From positions 1 to 24,778 of the IMG/VR virus record IMGVR_UViG_3300005613_000399: a stretch of DNA of 24,778 bases; one strand, written 5' to 3'. This DNA is from a virus. The notes beneath the pieces are model-generated. The model saw nothing but the letters and a program-made list of their open reading frames with translations. It ran no database searches and was not told where the DNA came from. Of the stretch, positions 13,530-20,221 are shown in pieces. The position numbers and the translations under genes were made by a program. Positions within the stretch are counted from its first letter, which is position 1. The number at the start of each line of letters is the position of its first letter.

Positions 13530-13890
13530 GGAGTTCAAGTAATTGGTGGATGTTGGCAAAGTTATGCTCGATATGTTTGTTTGGCCGGAAGGAGTTGGTG
13601 TATAAGGTGTGGTAGTTGGAGATGAGTTCTTTCATTCTCACAAAGTATTCTTCTGGGTGGTAGTTTTTCTTTGTTTGTTCCCAGCGAAACTTGTCTAGGG
13701 TTTCCTTGGCATAGAGTATCTCTCCGGCGTGTTCAACGGCGCCGTAAATCTCTTCCAAGTGCTGATAAACCAAAACCATAATCGGCCCGAAAGAGCCAAG
13801 CATAGCGTTCATGCTAGGCACCTCAACAACCCTAAACAAATTCATAGGGATAACAGCCTTCAACGTATTATTTTCAACAACTATCTTCAT
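13492..13890 (-). CDS. Hypothetical protein
   Basis: A 132-residue protein. It starts with a short strand (MKIVVENNTLKAVIPMNLF); the rest is helical, with a stretch rich in His, Tyr and Asn (ISNYHTLYTNSFRPNKHIEHN) and a closing helix LLELHESLQHKLRESV. No motif recognised. It follows the HTH gene with an ATGA overlap and overlaps the HNH gene by 38 bases. Confidence 0.72.
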   Translation of the reverse strand: MKIVVENNTLKAVIPMNLFRVVEVPSMNAMLGSFGPIMVLVYQHLEEIYGAVEHAGEILYAKETLDKFRWEQTKKNYHPEEYFVRMKELISNYHTLYTNSFRPNKHIEHNFANIHQLLELHESLQHKLRESV

Positions 13891-14285
13891 ATAAACTTCG
13901 TTGTAATTCCAAGCAACTTAAAAATCCTTTCGCAATCCTTCAACCGTATTGGCCGGTAGCCACCATGCAGCCGAAAGAACTTATCATAAGACATATCCAG
14001 CAGGTTGGCAACCTGGGCAACCTTTAGCTTCTTCGCTACCATTGCATAGCGGATAACCTCTAGGAATGGCTTCTCGGTGTGGGGAGTGTAAGTGCCTCTG
14101 AACTTAACCTTAAACTCTAGGGCTATGCTCATGGCCTTGAGATACCTTACCACGAGCTTCATATCCACATCTTCGCCCTTTTCAATTCTAGGGCCGGAAG
14201 AACTATCAACCTCTTTCAAGGTCATGCCCCTAGCCTTGCGGAGGGCTTGCAGGTTTCGGCCTAGTGCCATACCACTCTCTGTCAT
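13887..14285 (-). CDS. Double helix-turn-helix regulator-like protein
   Basis: Start at ATG 14285, which overlaps the preceding stop as ATGA; an upstream ATG is in frame but would cover most of that gene's end. The 132-residue protein has an N-terminal Cro/C1-type HTH: LGRNLQALRKARGMTLKEVD then RIEKGEDVDMKLVVRYLKAM. A second similar segment follows near residues 85-130 (AMVAKKLKVAQVANLLDMSY... LKDCERIFKLLGIT). It may regulate phage or host promoters; the first HTH lacks the usual 'S..tis.iE.G' spacing, so DNA binding is likely but not certain. Confidence 0.68.
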   Translation of the reverse strand: MTESGMALGRNLQALRKARGMTLKEVDSSSGPRIEKGEDVDMKLVVRYLKAMSIALEFKVKFRGTYTPHTEKPFLEVIRYAMVAKKLKVAQVANLLDMSYDKFFRLHGGYRPIRLKDCERIFKLLGITTKFI

Positions 14286-14539
14286 TGTGTTTGTTTTAAT
14301 CGCATTCGGTAAATGGTCAGTTGTATGGGGATAAGCACCCCCAAGTTCTTTTTCTTGCACCAGTCCATGTGGCCGTACTTTCTGCCGTTATGTTCAACAG
14401 CATAGGTAACATGCACGTCTTCCCCTTCAAACTTTTCTAGGGCTACCCTGGCAGCAAGGTAGTGACCATTAAGTTCGCTTGGAGAGTCAAACTCATCGGT
14501 GAACTCTGTGTTGTTAATCGTTAAGGTAACGGTTCCCAT
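14282..14539 (-). CDS. Hypothetical small protein
   Basis: An 85-residue protein beginning with strands (MGTVTLTINNTEFTDEF), a helix (SELNGHYLAARVALEKFEG) and a strand DVHVTYAVEHNGRKYG. The last 20 residues are basic and hydrophobic (LIPIQLTIYRMRLKQTQ). No known motif. It overlaps the first gene of the operon by 19 bases and couples to the HTH gene. Confidence 0.68.
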   Translation of the reverse strand: MGTVTLTINNTEFTDEFDSPSELNGHYLAARVALEKFEGEDVHVTYAVEHNGRKYGHMDWCKKKNLGVLIPIQLTIYRMRLKQTQ

Positions 14540-14751
14540 ACACTATACTCTGAGCTGTCAATCTTTGGGTTGATGGCCTTGAAGCCTCTATCATAAACCC
14601 TAGGGAACATAAAGCCACCCTTTGAGGCTGTGGCAGCATCTACCTGGTCGATGGTGATCTTCATTTCACCTTGCCAAGCATTGATGACTACAACATCACC
14701 TACTTGCAGCTCTTCGCCATAAGCTCGCTGTCTTTTTTTATCTTTTGCCAT
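14521..14751 (-). CDS. Hypothetical small protein, first gene of the leftward operon
   Basis: A 76-residue protein with a basic start (MAKDKKRQRAYGEEL) and a strand pattern that resembles a small beta barrel (LQVGDVVVINAWQGEMKITI). It could be an SH3/KOW-like nucleic-acid binder, but no sequence signature proves this. It lies just downstream of the best promoter in the window, so it would be highly expressed with the replication genes after it. The leader ahead of the ATG ends in TTTTTTAACC. Confidence 0.7.
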   Translation of the reverse strand: MAKDKKRQRAYGEELQVGDVVVINAWQGEMKITIDQVDAATASKGGFMFPRVYDRGFKAINPKIDSSEYSVWEPLP

Positions 14752-14776
14752 TGGTTAAAAAATTAAAGGTTTGTAA

Positions 14777-14806
14777 CAAAGGTATAAATTTATTGAGGTT
14801 TACCAA
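14777..14806 (-). promoter_or_regulatory. Bacteroidota-type promoter for the replication operon
   Basis: On the minus strand a -7 box TACCTTTG (14784-14777) matches the Bacteroidota consensus TAnnTTTG exactly, and a TTG (14806-14804) lies 19 bases upstream, as expected for the -33 element. The predicted transcript starts about 20 bases before the ATG at 14751. The site lies right after the terminator of the previous unit. Assigned by motif only. Confidence 0.65.
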
Positions 14807-14812
14807 GTATTT

Positions 14813-14849
14813 GTAAAAAAATACCCCCCTATATTTCAAGGGGGTGTAT
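14813..14849 (-). terminator. Rho-independent terminator between operons
   Basis: On the minus strand, ATACACCCCC pairs with GGGGGGTAT around a short AT-rich loop (14821-14849, one bulged base), followed by a run of seven T (14820-14814). It lies about 35 bases past the stop of the 14885 gene. It should end transcription of the upstream minus-strand unit before the replication operon's own promoter. Confidence 0.75.
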
Positions 14850-14884
14850 CTTCCCTTTAACTACAAACACCTATTGTTAACACT

Positions 14885-15307
14885 CTAATAAGTATCTTCT
14901 GTGCTTAACTTGTTGTTTCTCAACATTTTAGCAGCAGTTTTCTTTGAGTTGATTTCTTTGGTTAGGGTAATGGAGTCTTTAATCGATTCGGCAAGGTCGC
15001 CGAAAAGTATCTCTTGCAAGGGCACTTTAAGATACCAGCTGAGGACTATGAGTTCGGAGAGTTCAATCCTAGGGTAGTAGCCTTTCCTATCTTTCAACAA
15101 GTACCTACATATCCCTAGTTTATTTCTCTTCAGATACCTAGTAAGGAACACCGGTGGCGTGCCGCTAGTCATAAGGATAGCCCTTACATTCTCCTCTATC
15201 TTTAGGAGCATAGCCTCAGCGGAAATGAGTGCATCGTACTTTAGAGGCTGTTGATTCCATTTATTCTCCCGCCATCCTCTTGCTCTATGCTTGCTAGTAT
15301 CGGCCAT
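14885..15307 (-). CDS. Helix-turn-helix-like protein
   Basis: A 140-residue protein. It has a basic, polar N-terminus (residues 1-25), then a helical domain LISAEAMLLKIEENVRAILM. This leads to LTRYLKRNKLGICRYLLKDR and RIELSELIVLSWYLKVPLQEI, which has the helix spacing and the 'L...L.VPLqELLFGD' ending of Cro/C1-type regulators. The tail is Lys/Asn-rich. It is the last gene before a terminator. It could be a transcription regulator; the HTH is plausible, not certain. Confidence 0.68.
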   Translation of the reverse strand: MADTSKHRARGWRENKWNQQPLKYDALISAEAMLLKIEENVRAILMTSGTPPVFLTRYLKRNKLGICRYLLKDRKGYYPRIELSELIVLSWYLKVPLQEILFGDLAESIKDSITLTKEINSKKTAAKMLRNNKLSTEDTY

Positions 15308-15334
15308 AGTAGTATGATTGCAATTATGTAAAGT

Positions 15335-15706
15335 TTAAGAAGGCAAAGAACTAACAACAATGCTAGTGCCGCCGGTCTCTTTATCAACCCGTAAAGATAC
15401 ATCATCACCCTTGATAAACGCCTTGACGTTCTCAGCCGAAAGGCCAAGCTCTTTAATATCCTGCCTACCATATCTTTCAACATTAAGGTTGGGGAGAGTT
15501 ACCTTGCCGGCTTGCAAGTCTATTTGCTGGGTTACCTCGTTGCTTGGTAAAATCCAATCCTGCCCACTCCTCACAATCCCCTTCGAGGCGAGGAGTCGGA
15601 TCAAGAATAAGTTGCTTTCTGGGCCGGAGCCTGCAAAGATTATCCGGTAGTTGGCTGCCTGAGGTGTCTCCTCCAGGCTGATTAAAACTCTTAAAGGTGT
15701 TTTCAT
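15335..15706 (-). CDS. Hypothetical protein, possibly reached by frameshift
   Basis: A 123-residue frame that looks like real protein: MKTPLRVLISLEETP, YRIIFAGSGPESNLFLIRLL, LNVERYGRQDIKELGL and a C-terminal GGTSIVVSSLPS. I recognise no family. An ORF in another frame (15779 down to 15483) has the operon-style ATGA start but turns into Pro/Arg-rich shadow-like sequence after about 25 codons. The real gene may therefore start at 15779 and shift frame near 15706, or the two ORFs may both be used. Confidence 0.65.
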   Translation of the reverse strand: MKTPLRVLISLEETPQAANYRIIFAGSGPESNLFLIRLLASKGIVRSGQDWILPSNEVTQQIDLQAGKVTLPNLNVERYGRQDIKELGLSAENVKAFIKGDDVSLRVDKETGGTSIVVSSLPS

Positions 15707-15779
15707 TTTTCAAATTGTTTGCGAAGTCATTAAAATCTTTAGCTGGGTTAGCGTTAACAGTTGATTGTACTTTTATCAT
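15483..15779 (-). CDS. Overlapping ORF, probable true N-terminus of the gene above
   Basis: The start at 15779 shares bases with the stop of the membrane-protein gene (ATGA), as at most junctions here. The first 25 residues (MIKVQSTVNANPAKDFNDFA, then a short helix) look plausible. After about 15706 this frame runs in parallel to the better-looking frame of the 15335-15706 gene and reads as low-complexity. A +1 shift near the A-rich codons at about 15712-15700 would join the two. Only the N-terminal part is likely to be meaningful. Confidence 0.35.
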   Translation of the reverse strand: MIKVQSTVNANPAKDFNDFANNLKNENTFKSFNQPGGDTSGSQLPDNLCRLRPRKQLILDPTPRLEGDCEEWAGLDFTKQRGNPANRLASRQGNSPQP

Positions 15780-15955
15780 AACTCAATGTAATGGTTAGGG
15801 AAATTGGTTGGGTTAATTCTTCTTTCCTTATACCGTTTTCTAGCAACGTTAAGCTGATGCTGGGTAAAGGTATAACAAGTGGTAGAGGTAAACAAGAGGT
15901 GGATAACTATCCCCATAGCTAATAGCCAGAGGGGGATAAGAAGGAGCAGCATCAT
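15776..15955 (-). CDS. Small membrane protein
   Basis: Start taken at ATG 15955 (a TTG three codons earlier is possible), giving 59 residues. Residues 2-23 form one strong hydrophobic span (MLLLLIPLWLLAMGIVIHLL), followed by a Thr/Cys stretch and a basic cytoplasmic-looking tail (LNVARKRYKERRINPTNF). The positive-inside rule would put the C-terminus in the cytoplasm. Unknown function; its stop is an ATGA overlap. Confidence 0.68.
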   Translation of the reverse strand: MMLLLLIPLWLLAMGIVIHLLFTSTTCYTFTQHQLNVARKRYKERRINPTNFPNHYIEL

Positions 15956-15979
15956 ATCTTTCAACTAATAGGGGTTAAG

Positions 15980-16204
15980 TTACTGGTTATCAGGGATAAC
16001 AAGGACAAAGCCATATTCCTCTTCAAAGTCCTTAGAGGCAAATTCCCCAGAGTAGTTTTGGGATTGGTTATTACCGAAGACAAGGGTAACATCTCCGGTG
16101 ATGGATTCTTCCCCTCTCCAATTTCTGCTACCGCGAAGGTCTGCAAGGTTAACATCGTCGAGCTTGCTGTCGAACAGCTGTTGGTTTGTGATTTTGTAAG
16201 TCAT
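15980..16204 (-). CDS. Hypothetical small protein
   Basis: A 74-residue protein. The N-terminal part MTYKITNQQLFDSKLDDVNL is followed by NWRGEESITGDVTLVFGN and SGEFASKDFEEEYGFVLVIP, which look beta-rich and acidic. No motif recognised. The leader before the ATG contains AACCTTTAATACC, as at several other genes in this section, so it probably has its own translation signal rather than coupling. Confidence 0.7.
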   Translation of the reverse strand: MTYKITNQQLFDSKLDDVNLADLRGSRNWRGEESITGDVTLVFGNNQSQNYSGEFASKDFEEEYGFVLVIPDNQ

Positions 16205-16216
16205 GGTTGATAGGTA

Positions 16217-16645
16217 TTAAAGGTTAGAGTTATCAGCGAAAGAATAATAGTCCTCTTCGGAAAGGATGATGTGATCCAAAACTTTGCAATCAAAGAAGGC
16301 TGCCATACCTTGAACTCGTTTCGTTATGTCCTTGTCCTGTTGGCTTGGGTTAAGGTTCCCAGATGGGTGGTTGTGGGCGAGGATAACGCCATGGCACATC
16401 GTTTCGGCAATGTACTTGGCAATTACCTTGACATCTACATAGGTGCCGGCCACTCCGCCCTGGCTAATCTTTACGAAGCCCACCGTACTATTGGCTCGGT
16501 TAAGCAAGAGCATAAAGAAGCTCTCATAGATGCCAATGTCATCGGCATAGAAGCGCCTAATAAACTCTTCGGCGGCTTTGGAGGTTGTGATTTTTACCTT
16601 TGGGAAGTCGGTCTTGACTTTCTTTAATTTGATTTCTGGTGTCAT
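16217..16645 (-). CDS. radC: RadC-like JAB/JAMM domain protein
   Basis: A 142-residue protein matching RadC. The JAMM metal-binding motif is HNHPSGNLNPSQQD (H91, H93, S95 and D104), and residues 40-60 (YESFFMLLLNRANSTVGFVKI) match the 'E.f....l...n......' strand before it. The usual N-terminal helix-hairpin-helix region is absent, as in many phage and plasmid copies. The biochemical role of RadC is unsettled; a JAMM fold suggests a hydrolase, and phage copies may counter host defence or help repair. The leader contains AACCTTTAACCCTTAT. Confidence 0.85.
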   Translation of the reverse strand: MTPEIKLKKVKTDFPKVKITTSKAAEEFIRRFYADDIGIYESFFMLLLNRANSTVGFVKISQGGVAGTYVDVKVIAKYIAETMCHGVILAHNHPSGNLNPSQQDKDITKRVQGMAAFFDCKVLDHIILSEEDYYSFADNSNL

Positions 16646-16657
16646 GGTTGATAAGGG

Positions 16658-16927
16658 TTAAAGGTTTTCAAAGTACCCATCGGCCTTTGCTAGTTTGTAG
16701 TTTTGTTTCATGGTGGGTGAGATGTATTCCCATTCGCCAGTTGCAAGCTCATCGAATAAGCCTACACTTGCAAAGTAGTTGTTGGAGATCAGTTCCATAT
16801 CTCGGTTATACATTTCGCAAGAGCCATTCTCATCGCCTTCTTGGAAGTTAACATAGAACACGAAGTCCTTTGTGATGAGCGCCCTATAAAAGCGCTCATT
16901 GAATCGGGTTAGGAATAGAGGGTACAT
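16658..16927 (-). CDS. Hypothetical protein
   Basis: An 89-residue protein rich in Phe, Tyr and Asn. It begins MYPLFLTRFNERFYRALITK, has a strand/turn centre (VFYVNFQEGDENGSCEMYN) and ends with GEWEYISPTMKQNYKLAKAD. The pattern suggests a small alpha+beta domain, with no recognised motif. It has a leader of the AACCTTTAAC type just before its ATG. Confidence 0.7.
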   Translation of the reverse strand: MYPLFLTRFNERFYRALITKDFVFYVNFQEGDENGSCEMYNRDMELISNNYFASVGLFDELATGEWEYISPTMKQNYKLAKADGYFENL

Positions 16928-16931
16928 GGTG

Positions 16932-17321
16932 TTAAAGGTTTTCGTTTAGCGTGTATTCAATTTGCTCGTTGATTTCTTCAATGATGCGCGGAGAGGTCAT
17001 AACCTCATTAAGTACCTCCATGCACTCATCATCTGTTAGGTTTTCATCGTAATTCTTAACATCATCAATGTGCCAAAGGTTCCTGGTGTAATAGCCCTTA
17101 AATTCAAGGGCTACCTTTGCGTCTTGGGTGGCGATGTACCCAACCTCAATACCGATGTCCAGGCCATTCTCTAAAGACTTGTTAAGGTCTTCAAAGGTTT
17201 CGATTAGAGCCTCGCTGCCATCATCGTGCAGGGTGTAGAGCTGGAATAAATCAGCGTTAAAGATTTCCTTTGCTTTGTCGGTTACAACCAACCAGACAAA
17301 GTCATTTACAATTTTTTTCAT
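16932..17321 (-). CDS. Hypothetical acidic protein
   Basis: A 129-residue acidic protein. MKKIVNDFVWLVVTDKAKEI is followed by a strand-rich middle (FQLYTLHDDGSEALIETFED) and a long acidic C-terminal helix region (DENLTDDECMEVLNEVMT... INEQIEYTLNENL). No family recognised. It ends just before the next gene's leader, and upstream of it lies a GC-rich hairpin. Confidence 0.7.
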   Translation of the reverse strand: MKKIVNDFVWLVVTDKAKEIFNADLFQLYTLHDDGSEALIETFEDLNKSLENGLDIGIEVGYIATQDAKVALEFKGYYTRNLWHIDDVKNYDENLTDDECMEVLNEVMTSPRIIEEINEQIEYTLNENL

Positions 17322-17350
17322 GGTGTTTAATTATTAAAGGGTTAAAGATA

Positions 17351-17370
17351 GCCCGGCGGTTAAGCCGGGC
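17351..17370 (-). other. GC-rich intergenic hairpin (leader element)
   Basis: A perfect 7-base-pair stem GCCCGGC/GCCGGGC with a 6-base loop lies in the 60 bases between the clamp-2 stop and the next ATG. On the minus strand it follows CCTTTCGG directly and precedes a TATCTTTAACCCTTTAA leader. No long T-run follows, so attenuation, mRNA protection or a processing site is as likely as termination. Related elements are at 18874 and 19856. Confidence 0.6.
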
Positions 17371-17381
17371 CGAAAGGTTAA

Positions 17382-18635
17382 TTAATCGTTGTTAATCATT
17401 ACAGGCATGACAAGCAAGCTCTCATCATTGATAAGTGATGGCCTGTTTGCGCTTTCAAAGTGCAGGCTAAAGGAGCTGCCTTCGATACTTTTAAGGCACT
17501 CAGCTAAGAGTCTGCCATTGTACGCCACATAGCAATCATTCCCAGAGGCTGGCATATCAAAGCTAACCTCTGCCCCTGTGTCAATATCTGAGGCATAGAT
17601 ATTCAGGCTACCATCTTTGAGGGTTAATTTAACAGCCCTTGTTGAGGCGTTAATCTTTGCGGCGGTCTCGGCAAAGCCAATGAAGGTCTTTTTGTCCTGC
17701 ACAAAGATAGTGTTGGTCATGCCCTCTATTTTGGGGATTACGCATTTGTAGTCGGGGTATCTGGCATCGATCACCCCTTTGTCAATTACCACGCCATCAA
17801 GTTCAACCCTGCCGTTCTTGTAGGCTTTAGCCCCAGAGTATTTGAGTAGGGTGGCAACCTCTTTGCATAGGATTGCCGAGCCTTCCGAGGGCGCCGAAAT
17901 GACTCTAAGCCTATGGGCATCTGTCCCTACCATATTTTCCCCATCAAAGTACACGCCCATCATAGCTGGCCGCAGTTCGTCTTTCCCTAGGTAAGGAATA
18001 ATCCCTGAGCAATCTGTCTGAGGCACTGATAAGATAAGCTCATCGGCCTCTAGGGGTGTTGGTACGGTGTCATTCTCTGAGATCTTGGCTTTTATCCCAT
18101 TGGCAAAGGTGGCAAAGCCTGCATCAATACTAACCGGCAGGCCGTTTGCTTTTATGTAGCTTGCATCGAGGGAGCAGTCTGGCAGGTTTGTACCTTGCAG
18201 GACAACCGATCCGCGATCGCTAAGGTAGTGCATGTTGCCCTGGTTAAACCAGATGTAAGGCAATGCCTTGTTTACCGGCAGCACCCTGAGCAGTTCCTTT
18301 GCCGTTATGGTTGAGGGTTTGGGCGCTGGCTTGGGTGGCGCTGGTTTGGGTGGTGTTGGTGGCGCTGGCCTAGTTGGTTCCGGTGTTGGTGTTGGTGTTG
18401 GTGGCGCATAGATGGGCGCCGAAACAACTTCCACGTTTGCCAAGGTAACGGGCTGAGGGTTACTAATTACAGCGCGTATCTCCACCTCCTTTGTCTTTGA
18501 GGCAATCCAGCCTGGGCCGCCTTTCAGGTAGGGGTTATACCTTGCCCCTAGGCTTTTTAGAGCATCCTTTAGGGGTTTGGTGTCGCCATAAATTTTTATG
18601 GCTTTTTCCGAGTAGGTTACGATTTGAATGTTCAT
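17382..18635 (-). CDS. dnaN: Sliding clamp copy 2, fused to an N-terminal module
   Basis: A 417-residue fusion. Residues 1-55 form a small module (IYGDTKPLKDALKSLGARYN, GGPGWIASKTK), a type I associate with mobile-element proteins. A Pro/Thr-rich linker follows at about 74-108. From about 110 the sequence is beta-clamp-like: DELRPAMMGVYF, NMVGTDAHRLRV (near residue 240), ARYPDYKCVIPK (291-302, equal to the FPDYRRVIPK block) and a VMPVM end. Domain I is shortened. It retains the canonical motifs better than copy 1. Two clamps may serve different partners; the N-terminal module may target one. A leader with AACCTTTAACCCTTTAACCC precedes the ATG. Confidence 0.82.
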   Translation of the reverse strand: MNIQIVTYSEKAIKIYGDTKPLKDALKSLGARYNPYLKGGPGWIASKTKEVEIRAVISNPQPVTLANVEVVSAPIYAPPTPTPTPEPTRPAPPTPPKPAPPKPAPKPSTITAKELLRVLPVNKALPYIWFNQGNMHYLSDRGSVVLQGTNLPDCSLDASYIKANGLPVSIDAGFATFANGIKAKISENDTVPTPLEADELILSVPQTDCSGIIPYLGKDELRPAMMGVYFDGENMVGTDAHRLRVISAPSEGSAILCKEVATLLKYSGAKAYKNGRVELDGVVIDKGVIDARYPDYKCVIPKIEGMTNTIFVQDKKTFIGFAETAAKINASTRAVKLTLKDGSLNIYASDIDTGAEVSFDMPASGNDCYVAYNGRLLAECLKSIEGSSFSLHFESANRPSLINDESLLVMPVMINND

Positions 18636-18646
18636 GGGTTAAAGGG

Positions 18647-18841
18647 TTAAAGGTTACGGCCTTTGTTAAAGCCAAGGATAAAACAATTTAGGTTTGAATA
18701 ATCAAGGACAGGGGAGATGCTGCTCCCATTAAGGGTTAAGAAGAAGAGTTTAACCGTTCGGCGCTTGTCATGTGTCCATTTTTCATGCACCTCTAGGCCG
18801 AGGGGGGTGGCTGCATTTTGCAGCGATTCTAGTTCATTCAT
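18647..18841 (-). CDS. Hypothetical small protein
   Basis: A 64-residue protein starting MNELESLQNAATPLGLEVHE, followed by KWTHDKRRTVKLFFLTLNGS and a C-terminal strand (CFILGFNKGRNL). Probably a small alpha/beta fold; nothing recognised. The leader before its ATG carries a double AACCTTTAACCCC-type motif and, further upstream, the 18874 hairpin. Confidence 0.68.
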   Translation of the reverse strand: MNELESLQNAATPLGLEVHEKWTHDKRRTVKLFFLTLNGSSISPVLDYSNLNCFILGFNKGRNL

Positions 18842-18873
18842 AGGGTTAAAGGGGTTAAAGGTTTGGAAAATAA

Positions 18874-18895
18874 GCGCCGATTTTTAGGCCGGCGC
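18874..18895 (-). other. GC-rich intergenic hairpin with CCTAAAAA loop
   Basis: A GCGCCG/CGGCGC stem of 6 base pairs around a 10-base loop lies between two genes, preceded on the minus strand by CTTTTCGGC. The loop and half-stem sequence GGCCTAAAAA is shared with the hairpin at 19856, so the two are copies of one element. No T-run follows, so it may not be a terminator. Likely an mRNA structural or regulatory element. Confidence 0.6.
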
Positions 18896-18903
18896 CGAAA
18901 AGA

Positions 18904-19452
18904 TTAAGCATACCAAGAGCAGCCAAGGGGTTTACCTTCGTACTTAGAAAGGCTACCGCGATGCGAAGCAATACTAATTCCTCCCCACTTGTTAATCTTT
19001 CGCATGATAACCTCTTCGCCCACTTTGGTAGTATCTGGGTAGGCGTTGCCACTCATAAATCCTGTCTCTTCCACTTTGGAGCCAATAGGGGAGAGCCAAA
19101 CAGATGAGGCGGAGCGTTTAACCACGATGTAAAAGTCAATGTTAGTCTGCTCCCAGCCCCATGATTCATAGAGTATCTCCCCAGGGATAAAGCCTCCAGC
19201 CTCGGCCATTCGCCTAGCTTTGTATGCTTCGCGCTCTGCCTCTTGTTTTTCTATGCTCGCAAACCGTTCATTAAGCCAAGAGGCTTTTTGAGCTTCGGTT
19301 TTGAAGCGGTAGTGGTTAGATGGTCGCTTTGTGTTATGCGTCCACTCTGCCGCGCACAGCTCATAGAGTACAAAGGTAGAGCTATGCAGGGTGATGATTT
19401 CCCCCTTCACTGCCTGGGCGAAGGATTGGATTCTTGCTTGGTGTTTGGTCAT
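18904..19452 (-). CDS. Conserved phage/plasmid-type hypothetical protein
   Basis: A 182-residue protein. A helical N-terminal half ends in a long charged helix (SIEKQEAEREAYKARRMAEA). A second half contains LYESWGWEQTNIDFYIVVKR, which resembles the SWGYDQTNVDFYxVV motif seen in proteins of unknown function in phages and plasmids, and a final strand region (KINKWGGISIASHRG). The substrate is unknown. Its ATGA overlap with the gene before it supports the start. Confidence 0.75.
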   Translation of the reverse strand: MTKHQARIQSFAQAVKGEIITLHSSTFVLYELCAAEWTHNTKRPSNHYRFKTEAQKASWLNERFASIEKQEAEREAYKARRMAEAGGFIPGEILYESWGWEQTNIDFYIVVKRSASSVWLSPIGSKVEETGFMSGNAYPDTTKVGEEVIMRKINKWGGISIASHRGSLSKYEGKPLGCSWYA

Positions 19453-19817
19453 AGGATTTGATTTGCTGCTGAGTTGTCTGATAAGATAAGGTTTCCCACC
19501 TGCTTTCCTGCTGTGGTAAAGATGTGCATTTTTAGGGCTTGCAGGTCTAGCGGATCCATTGTAAAAGATACGGCCTCATTTCTTGCTTGCTGGAGCATTA
19601 AGAGCCATCGGTTGGGGTGTCCCCCTTTGCCGTTTGTCATTTGCGTTTCGCCCGTTTCTGGGTTAATTTCTGCCCATCTTTTATCCGATTGGACTAGGAT
19701 AGCATCGGCGCTTTCTGACATTGGATAAACAATAAACTCTTGGGGCTTTCTCCAGCCTTTGAGCTGCATATCAAAGGAAATAGTTCCCATGATGTTCTTT
19801 TTGAAGTTTGTTAACAT
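19449..19817 (-). CDS. Hypothetical protein
   Basis: A 122-residue protein. The start at 19817 follows a leader of the AACCCTTTAATAACC kind; an ATG 27 bases later (MGTISFDMQLKG) is possible. Contains IVYPMSESADAILVQSDKRW, then EINPETGETQMTNGKGGHPN and a helix LLMLQQARNEAV. The 'NPETG.T..TNGKGGHP' stretch looks conserved and loop-like, perhaps binding a nucleic acid or nucleotide, but no known motif fits. Function unknown. Confidence 0.72.
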   Translation of the reverse strand: MLTNFKKNIMGTISFDMQLKGWRKPQEFIVYPMSESADAILVQSDKRWAEINPETGETQMTNGKGGHPNRWLLMLQQARNEAVSFTMDPLDLQALKMHIFTTAGKQVGNLILSDNSAANQIL

Positions 19818-19855
19818 GGTGTGTTTGTTAAGTGGTTATTAAAGGGTTAAAGGTA

Positions 19856-19875
19856 GCCCGGTTTTTAGGCCGGGC
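19856..19875 (-). other. GC-rich intergenic hairpin, copy of the 18874 element
   Basis: A 6-base-pair stem GCCCGG/CCGGGC with an 8-base loop, preceded on the minus strand by ACCTTTCGG and followed by ACCTTTAACCCTTTAATAACC before the next ATG. It shares the TTTTTAGGCCGG half with the 18874 element. It lies just after the stop side of the 19884 gene. Confidence 0.6.
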
Positions 19876-19883
19876 CGAAAGGT

Positions 19884-20078
19884 TTAATGAAGTTTACAAG
19901 TTAGAGATTCAATCCAGCTTTGATATTGCAAATATCTAGCCTCGCTATGCCTCAGAGACAACTCCCTCAGGATTGCATCGGCATAATCATTTATACACTG
20001 CCTCCTGGCTGGTTTGTCGTTTGTGTTAATTGCTTCGGCGAAGTCAATTAACTCTTGTTTTGCTTGTTGGTACGTCAT
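19884..20078 (-). CDS. Hypothetical small helical protein
   Basis: A 64-residue protein, helical throughout: MTYQQAKQELIDFAEAINTN, then ARRQCINDYADAILRELSLR and YLQYQSWIESLTCKLH. It resembles short early proteins of Bacteroidota phages and mobile elements that I have no function for. ATGA overlap with the membrane microprotein upstream. Confidence 0.72.
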   Translation of the reverse strand: MTYQQAKQELIDFAEAINTNDKPARRQCINDYADAILRELSLRHSEARYLQYQSWIESLTCKLH

Positions 20079-20221
20079 TGGTCATAGTTTTTAAGGATTA
20101 AAACAGAGAGTAAGATAATTGCCACGCCTATAATTGTAATGACAATATCTCTGCTGTGGTGAAGGACAACGCCACCGAAGGCAATTCCTACAATACCGAA
20201 GGCAATAGTTAGCTTTTTCAT
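20075..20221 (-). CDS. 48-residue two-span membrane microprotein
   Basis: A short ORF with hydrophobic segments at 4-21 (LTIAFGIVGIAFGGVVL) and 25-43 (IVITIIGVAIILLSVLI) separated by HHSRD. The Gly-rich first span and the short loop suggest a helical hairpin in the inner membrane. ATGA overlaps at both ends. Such proteins can be holin-like, antiholin-like or host-directed; nothing here decides. Confidence 0.72.
   Translation of the reverse strand: MKKLTIAFGIVGIAFGGVVLHHSRDIVITIIGVAIILLSVLILKNYDQ

Noticed and set aside
15335-15706. RecA C-terminal domain resemblance (KGIVRSGQDW)
   Set aside because: Only a short 'GIV..G.W' pattern is shared; no Walker motifs or RecA core are present.
15961-16155. 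Minus-strand 64-codon ORF
   Set aside because: Lies inside the better supported 15980-16204 gene in another frame and has no leader.
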